Below, piece after piece: positions 44,000-54,930 of a stretch of 64,000 nt of DNA; position 1 is the stretch's first letter; each line of letters begins with the position of its first letter. The DNA lies in NCBI GenBank assembly GCA_963691655.1, contig OY829326.1, forward strand, positions 143,548,998 to 143,612,997, read 5' to 3'. The DNA is from Toxonevra muliebris (Eukaryota; Arthropoda; Insecta; Diptera; Pallopteridae). The notes below the pieces were generated by a model, which searched no databases, had not been told where the DNA came from, and was given only the letters and a program-made list of their open reading frames with translations. A program made the position numbers and the translations under genes.

Positions 44000-44599
44000 A
44001 CCCGAAGTTCTTACTTAAGGCCCTTCAAGCACGATTATTTATAATTTGTAATTTAAATTAAAGTATAGAAATTGAGCTCACACTGATATATTGTAGAAAA
44101 TGGAAGCAGAACAGAAAACGTTCAATGGAAACTAGGTGAATTCAATTTTGGGGTCCTGTCGTTCGTCGAAACGATGCGAATGCATAACTGTAAATTTAGC
44201 AACGTAGGCATCGCGTGATTGCGTGCTCTAAATTGTGTAGGAAAATATCAAATTGAAACCAATTGTAATTTGCAGTCACAGCAAAAATAGGACAATTATT
44301 ATTATTTTAATTAAATTTCCAAAATAAATTAATTATTTCACTATTTTTGCATTCACATTAAAATGAATAAAAAGTGCTTTTTTCAAATCGATTTATTTTT
44401 TGTAAATAAATTAATTATTTCTTAGTTTAGTATTTACATTAAAATCAATAAAATTAATTTTTTTCTTCAATTAAAAAAAAAAAATTGTAAAATAAAATAA
44501 TTTTAAATGCATTCATATGAATAATCTGTTAATTTTCTTTATTTAACTACTTTCAATTCAAATGAAAAAAAAAAACATTTCGTTTGTATAAATTTTAAA

Positions 44600-45760
44600 A
44601 TTTCGTCATAGGATTGCCGATTCGTACGATGCCACGATACTGATTTTTATTAGGCCGTATTCCATTAGGAACATAGGCTGTTTACATAGAATCTCCATCT
44701 ATTTCTATCTAAAGCTATAAATCTAAGTTCATTAAAAGATTTGCCGGTTTCATTGTTAACTGTCCTTCGCCAAGTAATGCGGGGTCGTCCACTTCTTCGA
44801 TAGCCTTGCGGGTTCCACTGCAGGGTTGCATGACATATTTCGTCGTATGGCTTTCTGAGAGTATGCTCCAGGCAGTTGTATTTACGTCGCTTAATTTGGT
44901 TGTTAATGTTTTCTTGGTTGGCAAGTTGCAGCAAGTCCACGTTGGTAACTGTGCGGGGCCACCATATTCTGAATATATTACTTAAGCATCTGTTGGTGAA
45001 CACTTGCAGCAAGCGAGATATTTCAGTGTTCACCAGCCATGTTTCAGACCCATATAGTAGCACCGATTTAACACAGGCATTATACACGTTCACTTTTGTT
45101 GTTGGTGATAGTTCACTAGAGTTCCAGATGTTTCGAAGCTTTGCGAACGCAGAACGTGCTTTATTTATTCTGCTGCGTACATCGTTCAGAGCATCACCTG
45201 CTGGTGTTATTATGCTGCCAAGATAGCAGAATCCTTCAACATTTTCTATGGCGATATTATTTACCGTGAAAGAGAGCGTTTGATCCGACTTGACTGCGCA
45301 AGCTTTAGTTTTCGCAATGTTGATACGAAGGCCAACAAGCTCAGCTGTAGATGTTAGCGTGTCAATTTTTGCCTGCATGTGCTACTTATTCGAGGCTAGG
45401 AAAACCAAGTCATCGGCGTAATCAAGATCTTCGAGATGCTGATTAACTCTCCATAATATACCTCTTTTCTCTTTGGTGGCTCTTTCTAACACATCATCGA
45501 GTGTAATAGCAAAAAGTAGGGGTGACAATAAGCAGCCTTGTTTAACACCGGTTAAAGACGGGAACGGCTCGCTAACATTGCCGCAATGCACCACTCTAGC
45601 ATTAGTGTTGCAGTATTGTGCTCCGATAAGTTTAATGATTTTTCCGGGAACACCTATAATTTCCAGAGCAGACCAGATGGCGTTGCGAGTACATGAAGGC
45701 ATCGTTGTATTCGTCAAATGCGTATTTATACTTATACTCGTACGATGCTGTACTCACTCG
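44600..45760 (-). pseudogene. LINE reverse transcriptase and C-terminal region
   Basis: On the minus strand, 45,717-45,382 encodes RT blocks: NVSEPFPSLTGVKQGCLLSP, LLFAITLDDV and LDYADDLVFLAS (the catalytic YADD). After one stop (45,379-45,381) the frame continues to 44,665 with KTKACAV, FCYLGSIITPAG, KSVLLYGSETW, a NNQIKRRKYNCLEHTLRKP block and LQWNPQGYRRSGRPRITWRR, a C-terminal signature of RTE-like and related LINEs. About 350 codons are almost intact with a single stop, so this copy is relatively young. The 5' part (endonuclease) is missing. The clade is uncertain. Confidence 0.8.
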
Positions 45761-45812
45761 TGCAGCTCTCTACTCAATCTGCTAGTAGTCCAGTCATTAT
45801 AGAGACTTACAT

Positions 45813-46899
45813 CATAAAAATTCTGAACTGAGATTTTTCTTCAAGAATTGTTAGTGGGGGTATGACAGATTCAAAAACCACAAAAATCAGTTCTGGGGTT
45901 GCAGAACGACCCCCCTAAATGGTGAAAAAAGCCTTTTTTTAACCGATGGAGATATCAAAAAATTACTTACCACAAAAAAGCTTAAACGATTTTCTAAAAA
46001 AAAAAGGTTTTAAGCAATTTTTTTGTATATGTCATAGTTTTCGAGATATTCAATATTTAAGAAATTGCAAATTTGGTACTTTGGATGTACTGTGGATGCG
46101 CGCGCATCTTTGTTTATTTGAATTTTTGAGTGCGGAGCCAATAGGAAAATTTTAATTACTCGAAAACCAGATAAGCTAGAAAGAAAAATAAAAAAAGGTT
46201 TTGAAGAGAATATAAAGTTAAACATCCTCTGCCATTTTCATTGACAACGGATAATTTTTCGTATACAAAAATAACAATATAGTATAGTATATTGCAGGCC
46301 TAATAAAAATAACTGGTTTCACTATATGTATGTTATAAATGTATTATCTTTTAGTTCAAGACATTACTTCTCAAAATCCTGTAAAAGTTAGAAATAAAAA
46401 AATTCACAGTTAGCGATTTTATCAGCAAATTAAAGATGGCCAAATCTTTGGCGATTTTTTTATTGTTTCCTTAAAATAGAAAAAGGACCCAAACGAATTG
46501 AATATATATCTCAAAAATTGTTTTTTTCAGTACACATATCTTTTAACAATATTTTCTAATAATTTGGAAATTAAAAAATTGCATTAAAAAAGAAAACATC
46601 AAATACTATAAACAATAAAAAATTCGCCAAAAATTTGGTGATTTTAATTTGCTGATAAAATTGCAAAATGATAATTTTTTATTTCAAACTTTAATAGGAT
46701 TTTCAGAAGTAACGTTTTGTGTGGTAAGCAATTTTTTGATATCTCCAACGGTTAACCAGTTATTAGTAAAAAAAAGGCGTTTTTCACCAAAGGGGAGATT
46801 TTTTGGGGGGGTTGCTCTGCAACCCCAGAACTAATTTTTGTGGTTTTTCCATCTACTAACTAATACTGAAGAAAAATCGCAGTTAAGAATTTTTATAAA
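45813..46899. mobile_element. Foldback element 4
   Basis: Outer arms are inverted: TTTTTCTTCAAGAAT (45,834) with the complement of ATACTGAAGAAAAATCGC (46,863); CAGTTCTGGGGTTGCAGA (45,888) with the complement of CTGCAACCCCAGAACTA (46,818); and ACCGATGGAGATATCAAAAA with the complement at 46,733. Inner arms match: AAATCCTGTAAAAGTTAGAA (46,376) and GATTTTATCAGCAAATTAAA with the complement at 46,650. About 385 bp (45,976-46,360) is present only on the left, so there was an insertion on that side or a deletion on the right. It abuts the LINE at 44.6-45.8 kb. Confidence 0.8.
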
Positions 46900-47817
46900 C
46901 TTTTGGTGCATTTTTTACTTTACCGACTGGGCTATAGTTTTATTGAATTCTTTCATATGCTCATATATATTAATGGTAGTTTGAGCATTTTTTAGTTAGT
47001 TTAATAAACACAGCCAAAAAACCTAAACAATAAGGTTTATCAGATTTTTCTCTTTCTCAAAAATCAGTATTTAAATAAAATGTAAAAGAAATTATTGTTA
47101 TTTGCTTATTTCTTTCGGATCACTGGTTTAATCCAAGACTTAATAGCAGTATCGGGTATTTGGATTATTCTTCTCCAATCAAAAAAAGCATTCAGTGAGC
47201 TATTAAAATTATATTGCTTGAAGTACAATTTAATTTTAATTAAAGTTTCGAAAACTTTCCACATAGTCTCTGGTACATATTAATGAGGTCCAAGGGAGAG
47301 GCTCCTTTTAATCCCTTAAAACTTAATTACTATTCAACATAGACATTAATCTATGAAACTACAATATACTTATAAAATGAGCATTAACACAATTAGCCAA
47401 CAAAAAGGGAACATTAATTTTTTTTGATTATGCAATTTAGTCAAATACATTTTGCATAGCAAATATTATTTAAAAAAGTTATGTATTTTATTACCACATC
47501 ATAAAGAAACTTGCAAAAAAAAAAAAAAATCTTGGATAACAAAACAAATAACAAATAAAACTGTTGCCATCTCCTCTTTGTTGTGTCTGTTTTGTATGTA
47601 CATATTAGCGTAATAAAAATAAATTAAAAATTTTCATATATTGCTCTATAGTATACACTATATTAAGTATACTGCATGCATAAGTATGAACAGTATGTTA
47701 AAAAAGTAAGTTGTCAATCACCAAAACAAAACTTTCACACCAAAAATATTTCCAATAAAAGATAAGTTTAAATTTATTTTTATATCTCTTTAAAGCTATA
47801 TGGAATGTTGTTGAAAT
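46900..47817. other. Unassigned AT-rich DNA
   Basis: No exon recognised; a long A run lies at 47,516-47,529. Confidence 0.4.
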
Positions 47818-47831
47818 ATCAATAATATTAT

Positions 47832-48221
47832 TTGAAGGAAGGACGACTCGAAAGTCAGGCACTGCGACCTATAAAATCTACTGTACCAAAGCCCCAAGAA
47901 AGAAAGAAAGGAAGGGAGAAAGAAAGATAGATAAGAAACATACCTAAGCCGAGAATCGAATTTGGGTCTCTAGAGACAAGAGTTTGGCACTGGTAGGACC
48001 TACAGTTTAACGCCGATTCCGAACTGCTGTGCAGCAATTTTTTATCAACTCGGTGATTTTGCCATTACCATTTGCCATGCCATTATAATTCTCATCCACT
48101 TCATATCGATAGTGAATATAAGAAGTTTATGAGAATTAACCACCAGACCAAGACGGGAATCGAACCCGCAACCTTCTGAATGAAAGTCTAGTGCACTATC
48201 CACTAGACTATCGAGGTCGTC
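47832..48221 (-). mobile_element. Dimeric tRNA-derived SINE, copy C
   Basis: A perfect 14-bp duplication, ATCAATAATATTAT, flanks it (47,818-47,831 and 48,222-48,235). On the minus strand it has head 1 (GATAGTCTAGTGG, GGGTTCGATTCCCG), a body with a short internal loss, a partly deleted head 2 (the A box is gone, while AATTCGATTCTCGGC remains) and the same AAGGAAGGACGACTCG 3' border. At 390 bp it is about 45 bp shorter than copies A and B. Confidence 0.87.
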
Positions 48222-48235
48222 ATCAATAATATTAT

Positions 48236-48560
48236 AAAGGAAAAAGTTTTGGCGTTTTTTCAATTCAATATAACTAAGTGACAGTACGAGTAAAGTAAAG
48301 TAAGTTGCCAAAAACTTCAATATCCAATATGGTAACCTTCTATGCTAACAATTTTAGTGATTACGACATCGATCTGGAGTATTTTTCCCAGTTGGATAAT
48401 TTTTTGTCTCTTTATAATTTTTTTTTGACCCGTTAGTTCTTCAGATTGATGTAGAAATTTTTGCTTTTACTATTAAAGACAAAACAAATTCAAATTGGCG
48501 AAGAAGTTGGCCATTTTGAATATTGAAGTTTTGACATTTTACTTTTGCCACAACGTATTC
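48236..48560. other. Unassigned gap
   Basis: Nothing recognised between the SINE and the LINE. Confidence 0.35.
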
Positions 48561-48564
48561 TCAT

Positions 48565-49813
48565 TTAGTAATATTAAAGAAAGCTCTTGCCAGACTTCAA
48601 AGGACTGTGGCCATTTGCTGTACGGAAGCTTTCCTACAACACCTGGACCATCCTTGGATGCATTGCTCAACTTACCACCCCTTGATATTTTTGCTAAAGG
48701 AGAGGCTGTCAAGGCCATCTGTAGGCTTAAACGCAATAGGTATTGGAATGACACTTGCTGGGATATTGGTGACTTTGTTGAAGGTACTGATATGGATCCA
48801 GCAGTTCTATCAGTGCCATCCGATACAATGCCAACAATTCCAGTTTTAAAACAGCGCCATACAATACAAGTTCCAGAGGCCCAAACTTGGCTCTTGCCGG
48901 GACCTGACGCCTCCAGAACAGAATTCGGTTCGGTTTCTGGGGTCTTTATTGAAAATGATGGAGTGCATTTTCACTTCTCCCTTGGGTTGTATGCTTCTGT
49001 TTTTCAAGCAGAAATTTTTGCAATCATCAAGGCAATGGACCATGTTATTGATAATCGTTGGAAAGAAAGGAGTATCTGTGTATTTAGTGACAGTCAGGCT
49101 GCGCTTAAATCCTTGCTTAATCCTCTAACCACGTCTAAACTGGTTATGCATTGTAAATCCAGGCTTGATTGTTTTGGAAAACACAATAGCCTGCTGTTGA
49201 TATGGGTTCCTGGACACTCAGGAATTTCAGGAAATGAATCGGCTGACCTTCTGGCCAGAAAGGGTTCGGAAACTGGTTTCCTGTGCCCAGAATCTGTACT
49301 CTCTTTGTCGTCTACAGCCATCAAGACCACCATTAATGAGTGGGTCGACTTGACCCACAATCGTAAATGGGAGGACCTGAGGGGCTTTAGACAGACATAG
49401 ACCATGTTACCTATTATCTCGAAGCGTCTAACAGACTTTCTGTTATCACTTAACAGAAAGAGTTGTAGGCAGCTGGTGGGATTATATACAGGTCATTTCT
49501 CTTGGGTTAAACTTTTGCATATGCCTTCTGTGCTTCCTGTGGTTTGGAGGAAGAATGTGAAGAGACGGCGGACCACTTTCTTAGTGTCTGCCTCACTTTC
49601 TGCCAGATCAGAGTAAGCATATTTGGTACTGGAGTGTTGGGAGGCGTACACCTGAGCTCTCCAACACCACAGGATCTTCTAAGATTTATTAATAAATCTG
49701 ATAGATTTAAAGAATAGCAAAAGGGAACACTGGATATAGTACAATGTAAAACTTGTCTGAGTGTTGTATTCTTGAATACTTCTTTTGTCTGTTCCAAAAA
49801 AAAAAAAAAAAAA
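48565..49813 (+). pseudogene. 5'-truncated LINE with RNase H and poly(A) tail
   Basis: The first part encodes ARLQRTVAIC in one frame, then TTPGPSLDALLNLPPLDIF and KGEAVKAICRLKR, the segment between RT and RNase H. The RNase H domain follows: the start of the domain near FGSVSGVFIENDG, YASVFQAEIFAII (Glu), VFSDSQAALK (Asp) and WVPGHSGISGNESADLLA (final His and Asp). All four expected acidic positions except the first can be seen. A zinc-knuckle block (CGLEEECEETADHFLSVC) comes next, and the frame ends INKSDRFKE. A poly(A) of 18 nt (49,796-49,813) closes the element. RNase H places it among I-like/LOA/Jockey-related LINEs. Two frameshifts inactivate it. Confidence 0.85.
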
Positions 49814-51820
49814 TATTCAAGTCAAAAAAATGAAAACCAAGATTTGTTTCTTCATAAATAATGAAATAGCTTTATGTTAATACGAGTATAACAATAAACT
49901 CAAAGCTATCTATTATTAGGTAGATTTTTTATTAAAGTTTCTTTTGTTGTTTGACAGCTTACTTTTTTAACATACTGTATATATGTACTTTAAATTAAAT
50001 TGTGAAACCTTTTTGGTTTTTTGAGGTTAGTTTTCTATTTAAAATGGTATAAACTCATTTACTTTTATGCATTTAGTTTTTTATTTTAGTAACATTCTCA
50101 AAGTGTTAATTTTTTATTTAATATTTCATTTTAGTATTAATTAATTTTGATACTTTATGAAAGAACAAAAAGCCTGCATATACATATATTCTTTCTCAAA
50201 AACATATATATGTACGTGTATACATATATATATATATAGCTGTCTATATGTATGTTTATTAGGGTTGAATACAAAATGTATATGTATGTAAATTAAAAAT
50301 TGAAAGGATCCAAATTACAGAAGTTATGTCAATGGTTTCAGTTTAAAAGTTTTTAAATTTTTATTTATAACACATGGATCTTCCAAGATAATTTAGCAAA
50401 TAATCTATATTGTGAAATTTTATATTGCTGTAAAGGATATGATTGATTTTTCAGAGTTTATTGATAATCCATTGGCTTCTGGCTATCGTGCGATGAAATC
50501 GTGTTGATTTTGGATGATTTTTTTAGTAACACAACTGAAATTGTGTTTAATTAAAGCATACTTTTGGGAGTTTGAATTTAAAAAATCTAAATAGATAGCA
50601 CTTAAAATTTTGAAAAATCATAATTTTTAATTTATATCAAAATCCTTCTACAAATGACTGCATAATGGAACAGATAAATTCTTTTGTAGCTTTTCATTCT
50701 AAAACGAATGAATAATTTTGTGTTTGAATTTATGAATTTGTGGATTTTGTAATTGGATATTTTTATTTTTTTTATTTTTAATTATAATTATCTTTGTAAC
50801 TTTCTTCAGGATTAATTAATTTCTAAATAAGTTTATGGATGAATTGAATACTATCGATTGTTTGAACTAATTTATAACACTGATTTAAGATATAACCGGA
50901 GCTGATATTTAATATGTAGATAGTATAAGAAATTTAAAGTAAGATTGTAGAGAAATAGAAAAATATTTAAGTAACTAATATATTCAAATAAAACTAAACT
51001 ACTTATATAATCTAAACTAAATATATTATATTGATATATGTATATGTATGTATGTAATTATATAACTTGAAATGCATTTTCTTTGCTAAATTTGGTCAAA
51101 ATGTGTCCCTTAATTAGAAAAGGATTAAAATGGATTGTTTTGAGAAATATACATACAAGTAAATACCATTTCTTATAACTTTCCTTACATATTACAATTA
51201 TATTTTATTATTCTGTCGTGCTCTTTCATTTTGATTTACTTTTGTTTGTATGGTCATATTCCTTTTACATAATTATGAATTTTGTATTTATACAAATGTT
51301 CACATGTATACAAATATATATTCTATTACACAGCTGATTATCATCTACATGCACACACATAAATTTAATTGCCACATACAAAGACATGTTGACATTTATG
51401 TCCTTATATACATATACGCATTTGTTTATTTAAAATGGTTTCCCCTTTGGTTTCAAATATCCAAAAGAAATTAATGTATATTTAAATTGTAGAAGCAAAA
51501 TCCAAAAACCAAAATTCCCGAAACAAAATTACAAAAATTATTCAAAAATCTCACATCTCACATCAATTTTATAAATAATAGAGAAGGCCAATGTAACGAA
51601 ATCAGAAAGGAAATGCAATCCGTATTGTGAATATTTTATTTTATAGTGCTTATAACCTTTTTAAAAATTTCTATAGCACTTAAAAATGTTTACTAATTTA
51701 TAATTTTTATTCCAAACAGGCCAAACCGATGCCGATGATCGGCTATCAAAAAAAGTTTGGCCAAAGTCGATGAAGTTCGTTCAAATAACCAGCCACTTTT
51801 TGGCCGATACCAAAAGTTAA
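49814..51820. other. Unassigned AT-rich DNA
   Basis: Holds TATATA tracts (50,220-50,240) and a TGTATATGTATGTATG run near 51,040. A 74-codon Tyr/His/Ile-rich frame at 51,250-51,474 is a product of CACATA-type repeats. Confidence 0.4.
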
Positions 51821-53093
51821 CCCTTTCTTCTCAACTTTTTTATTTGGGGGTAAAAAAAATTTTGTAGTTTTATACTCGTAGATTCGGACTTTGTTAAGAA
51901 TAAAAACCAAAAAACTGATGAAAGAAGTTTTTTGGGAAAGGCTGTAGAGTTTTTGGAATTTTGTACATTATATTGACCAAAATACATGAAAGGAGTAAAA
52001 ATTCGAGAAAAGAATTTAAATTTTTGAATTTTTTTTTGTGGAAAAAAAACTAAGGTTTATTTTGCAATGTAAAATAAACTTTTAGTTTAAAAAATACTTT
52101 TAAGACACACACTTGTTCACTGAGTATAAAAAGTGAAAATTTGAAACATTTTTGGAATTTGGGCTTATTTTTACTAAAGTCAGGTATACCATACAGACTT
52201 TTTTTGTTCAGTGACTTATAGTAAAATTTTATGGGCAACATATTTCTGGAACATAGTAACCCTCTATCAACCCTCGTAATGGGTCAAAAAAAGTAACTTT
52301 TTCGAAAAAGGCAAAAAAGACCCATAATAATGGGTGCCAAAGGGTTAATATGTAGGAAGAAAATATTCTACGGAAATTTTTTTAAAAACCTAATGAACAT
52401 TCAAACAATCTCCGATGCAAAACTAACAAGTTATCTTATGGTTTTTTTTACTTAATCTGTTAGAAATGGGCAAATTTTGGGCCCACCTAAAAAAAAAAAT
52501 TAGACTAAACTTTTAAAACGCCGATACCCGTATAATTTTTTTTCTCGAGTTTCATCAGCATCCACTTTCAGAACCTTGTTATTTTTTCGTTTGTTGAACA
52601 AAAACAAAATCATTTTAACACCCTCAGAAAATAATTCAAAAAACATCAACCTTTCATGTCTTTTGTACACAATAATAACCAAATTATTTATTGCACATTA
52701 TATTATACATTAGAGTTGCGTAACTATAATGTAAAATTTTTTTAAGCATGTATAACAATTTTGTTTAACAACTTTTTTTTTTAAGTTATTAATTTTTGTA
52801 TTACGAAATGAAGTTTTAACTTTCGTTTTAAACTATTATAATTAAAAAAAAAGTTTATATACTTGCTCAAAATTTTAAACTTAGTAGCTTCACTTCGTAA
52901 ATTCACACAAATGTAATTTGGACTGTTTTTCAAAATCAAATTAAAAAAAAACTGTACTCCCGTTTTTGCTCAAACTTAAATTATAAAGGGAAAAAACATG
53001 CTTGATTTTAAAAATTCCCGATAGGTTTAAAATGAGAAGTAGTGAAATGAGAAATTTTTGTGGACATTATATTAGCCAAAAACAACGAAAGGG
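51821..53093. mobile_element. TTAA-flanked piggyBac-type element
   Basis: TTAA occurs on both sides (51,817-51,820 and 53,094-53,097). The ends are CCCTTTCTTC and, inverted, AACGAAAGGG. Subterminal blocks CATTATATTGACCAAAA (51,966) and CATTATATTAGCCAAAA (53,064) repeat directly. A nested GGGTC..GACCC hairpin-like piece lies at 52,265-52,345. At 1,273 bp it has no transposase frame, so it is non-autonomous. Confidence 0.6.
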
Positions 53094-53097
53094 TTAA

Positions 53098-53494
53098 GGC
53101 CACTACTGGCCGGAGCCGATGCTGATGCCAAGCAATCGATCAGACTCTAATAAGTATTGCCTCAGATATAAGCTATTCTTTTTTTTTAATATTAAACATG
53201 AATTATTTACATTTCTCAGCTCGTTGAATGTAAAATCACACCATATTCACATCATTTAAACCTCATTATTTCATAATATATCATATTAAGTTAGCAATAC
53301 AACCGATGATCAGTCTGGCCGCTTGATCGATTTTTCATCGCTCGCTGTTAAACCCACTCGGCGAGACTCCTTATCAATATTAACAACGAATGCAAGTAAC
53401 ATGACACTAGACATTGTCGAGAAAAAAAAATAAACATTTTTCTACGCGAAACCATTTCTTGGCTGTTCACTTAATGATTCAGATTTGACATGAA
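53098..53494. other. Unassigned gap
   Basis: GCCGATGCTGATGCC near 53,115 echoes GCCGATGATCGG at 51,730, just outside the other end of the TTAA element, so the two flanks may be one older repeat split by the insertion. Confidence 0.35.
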
Positions 53495-53590
53495 ACTGTA
53501 AGCCGCTTCCATTCATGCGCAAATATAACTCAAACAATATGAATGGATACGAAAAGCTTGCTCAAGGCCCTCCATGAAGTTTTGTAACAT
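53495..53590 (-). repeat. Dispersed ~100-nt repeat, copy 2
   Basis: On the minus strand GAGCAAGCTTTTCGTATCCA and TTGTTTGAGTTATATTTG align with copy 1 at 3,725-3,835. Confidence 0.45.
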
Positions 53591-53594
53591 AAAA

Positions 53595-54020
53595 TATGTG
53601 CCGTAACCAGACATTATGGTATACAATTGATCCCTAATCTTTGTGTCGAATCAGGATTTATAATCGTCAAATAGTAGACGGCTGTCGATTTATTTTCTGA
53701 GGGTTTTCCAGAATTTGGCGCATAGTGACGATCTGTCCAATGGTTGTCTTACCAGGTCTGAAGTCACCTTGATGGGGTACATTCAGTTTGCTGACAATCG
53801 GCTTCTGTCTTAAGCACAATACTCTCGATATAACCCTGATTACTACCGTCATCGCTGTTCAGAAGCTGCGATAAGTGTTCCCTCCATAACCTCATCCTAC
53901 TCTGGTTATCTATCACGAGATTTAACTGTATGCATATCCGGCTTAACTCAAACCAATTACTACGCCGAGTCGATGGTTGCACCACGTATCGTGCGCACGT
54001 CCAGTACACTGGATGCGTTC
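53595..54020 (-). pseudogene. RTE-type reverse transcriptase fragment
   Basis: On the minus strand, RMRLWREHLSQLLN (the linker before RT in RTE elements) is followed by CTPSR, then, in another frame, GDFRPGKTTIGQIVTMRQIL (RT entry block) and a DSTQR..YTIMSGYG-like block. Frameshifts and stops break it, and the YADD block is absent. Confidence 0.6.
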
Positions 54021-54099
54021 CTTCTGTTGATCACAATATGATATATTTGGCTTCGTGTTTTTTGATCAGGGGACAGCCAAGTTGTCTTATGTATACCAA

Positions 54100-54440
54100 G
54101 GTACTTCTCTGTTATGTTTGTAAGAGACATAATTAACAATCATATTGATTTCCCACCTCTGCTTCAATTAATTGGCTTTTATTGTCCTACTCGTAACTTA
54201 AGATCTAGAAGTCTTTTTTATGAACCTTATCATAGAGTAAACTACTGCCGCAATGAGCCTATAACACGTTGTTTAAGGGAAGCAAATGAAGTCTGCAGCT
54301 TCGATGTAAATTTAAAAATCGTTTAATTATGACACTGCAATACCCAAGTTAATTATTATTTAAGTTAGCATTTAGTATATCTAGTAGTCTTTAAGAGCAT
54401 GTACTCTAATTGATGAAATTGAAATAAATAAATAAAAAAA
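54100..54440 (+). pseudogene. Jockey/BS-like LINE 3' end, second copy
   Basis: The frame FVRDIINNHIDFPPLLQLI and NEPITRCLREANEVCSFD matches the C-terminal design of the copy at 42.4-43.1 kb (NVPTR..RFY, NEPFRRACRDLNNLYN). It ends at 54,324, and an (AAAT)n tail follows at 54,420-54,440. It is 5'-truncated and abuts the RTE-type fragment in the opposite orientation. Confidence 0.6.
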
Positions 54441-54930
54441 TATTGGAATCTGATGCTACAAACCGTCATCTTTCCTGCTGCAGCAAGATTGTTTTCCAGT
54501 CCACTCTGGCGTTGATGTACTAGGCGGCATATTTCAATATTTTAATATCGTCGCAGAGACAGTGCTCTTAAGTTTTGTCGGGGCCACGTAGAAGTCATCG
54601 TTTGGTCGCTTCGTCCTTCTTTTCTCTTTGGAGCGTGGATACAAATCACGCTGATGACGAACACTTGTGCCTTCAAGCTTGGTTTGGGGTTTCAGTGAAA
54701 TGTTTTGTAAACGTAGTACGTTTCAAGCCCTACGTACACATTAGTTTGCTCTCTGCCGGATGTCATCACTATCCAGAGGACATGTCGAAAAGGCTGTATG
54801 TCGACCTGAGACGGAGGAACGCAAGGATCATATATGGACATACCCGCTTGTAAGACTATCACAGACTTTACCTTGTGTTCTCCATCCCCTGGTCCCCCTA
54901 TAGAATATATCATCAGATTTAAATTTGATG
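54441..54930. other. GC-richer sequence, unidentified
   Basis: The composition differs from the surroundings and opposing frames of 70-90 codons exist on both strands, but no domain was recognised. It is probably retroelement debris. Confidence 0.3.
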
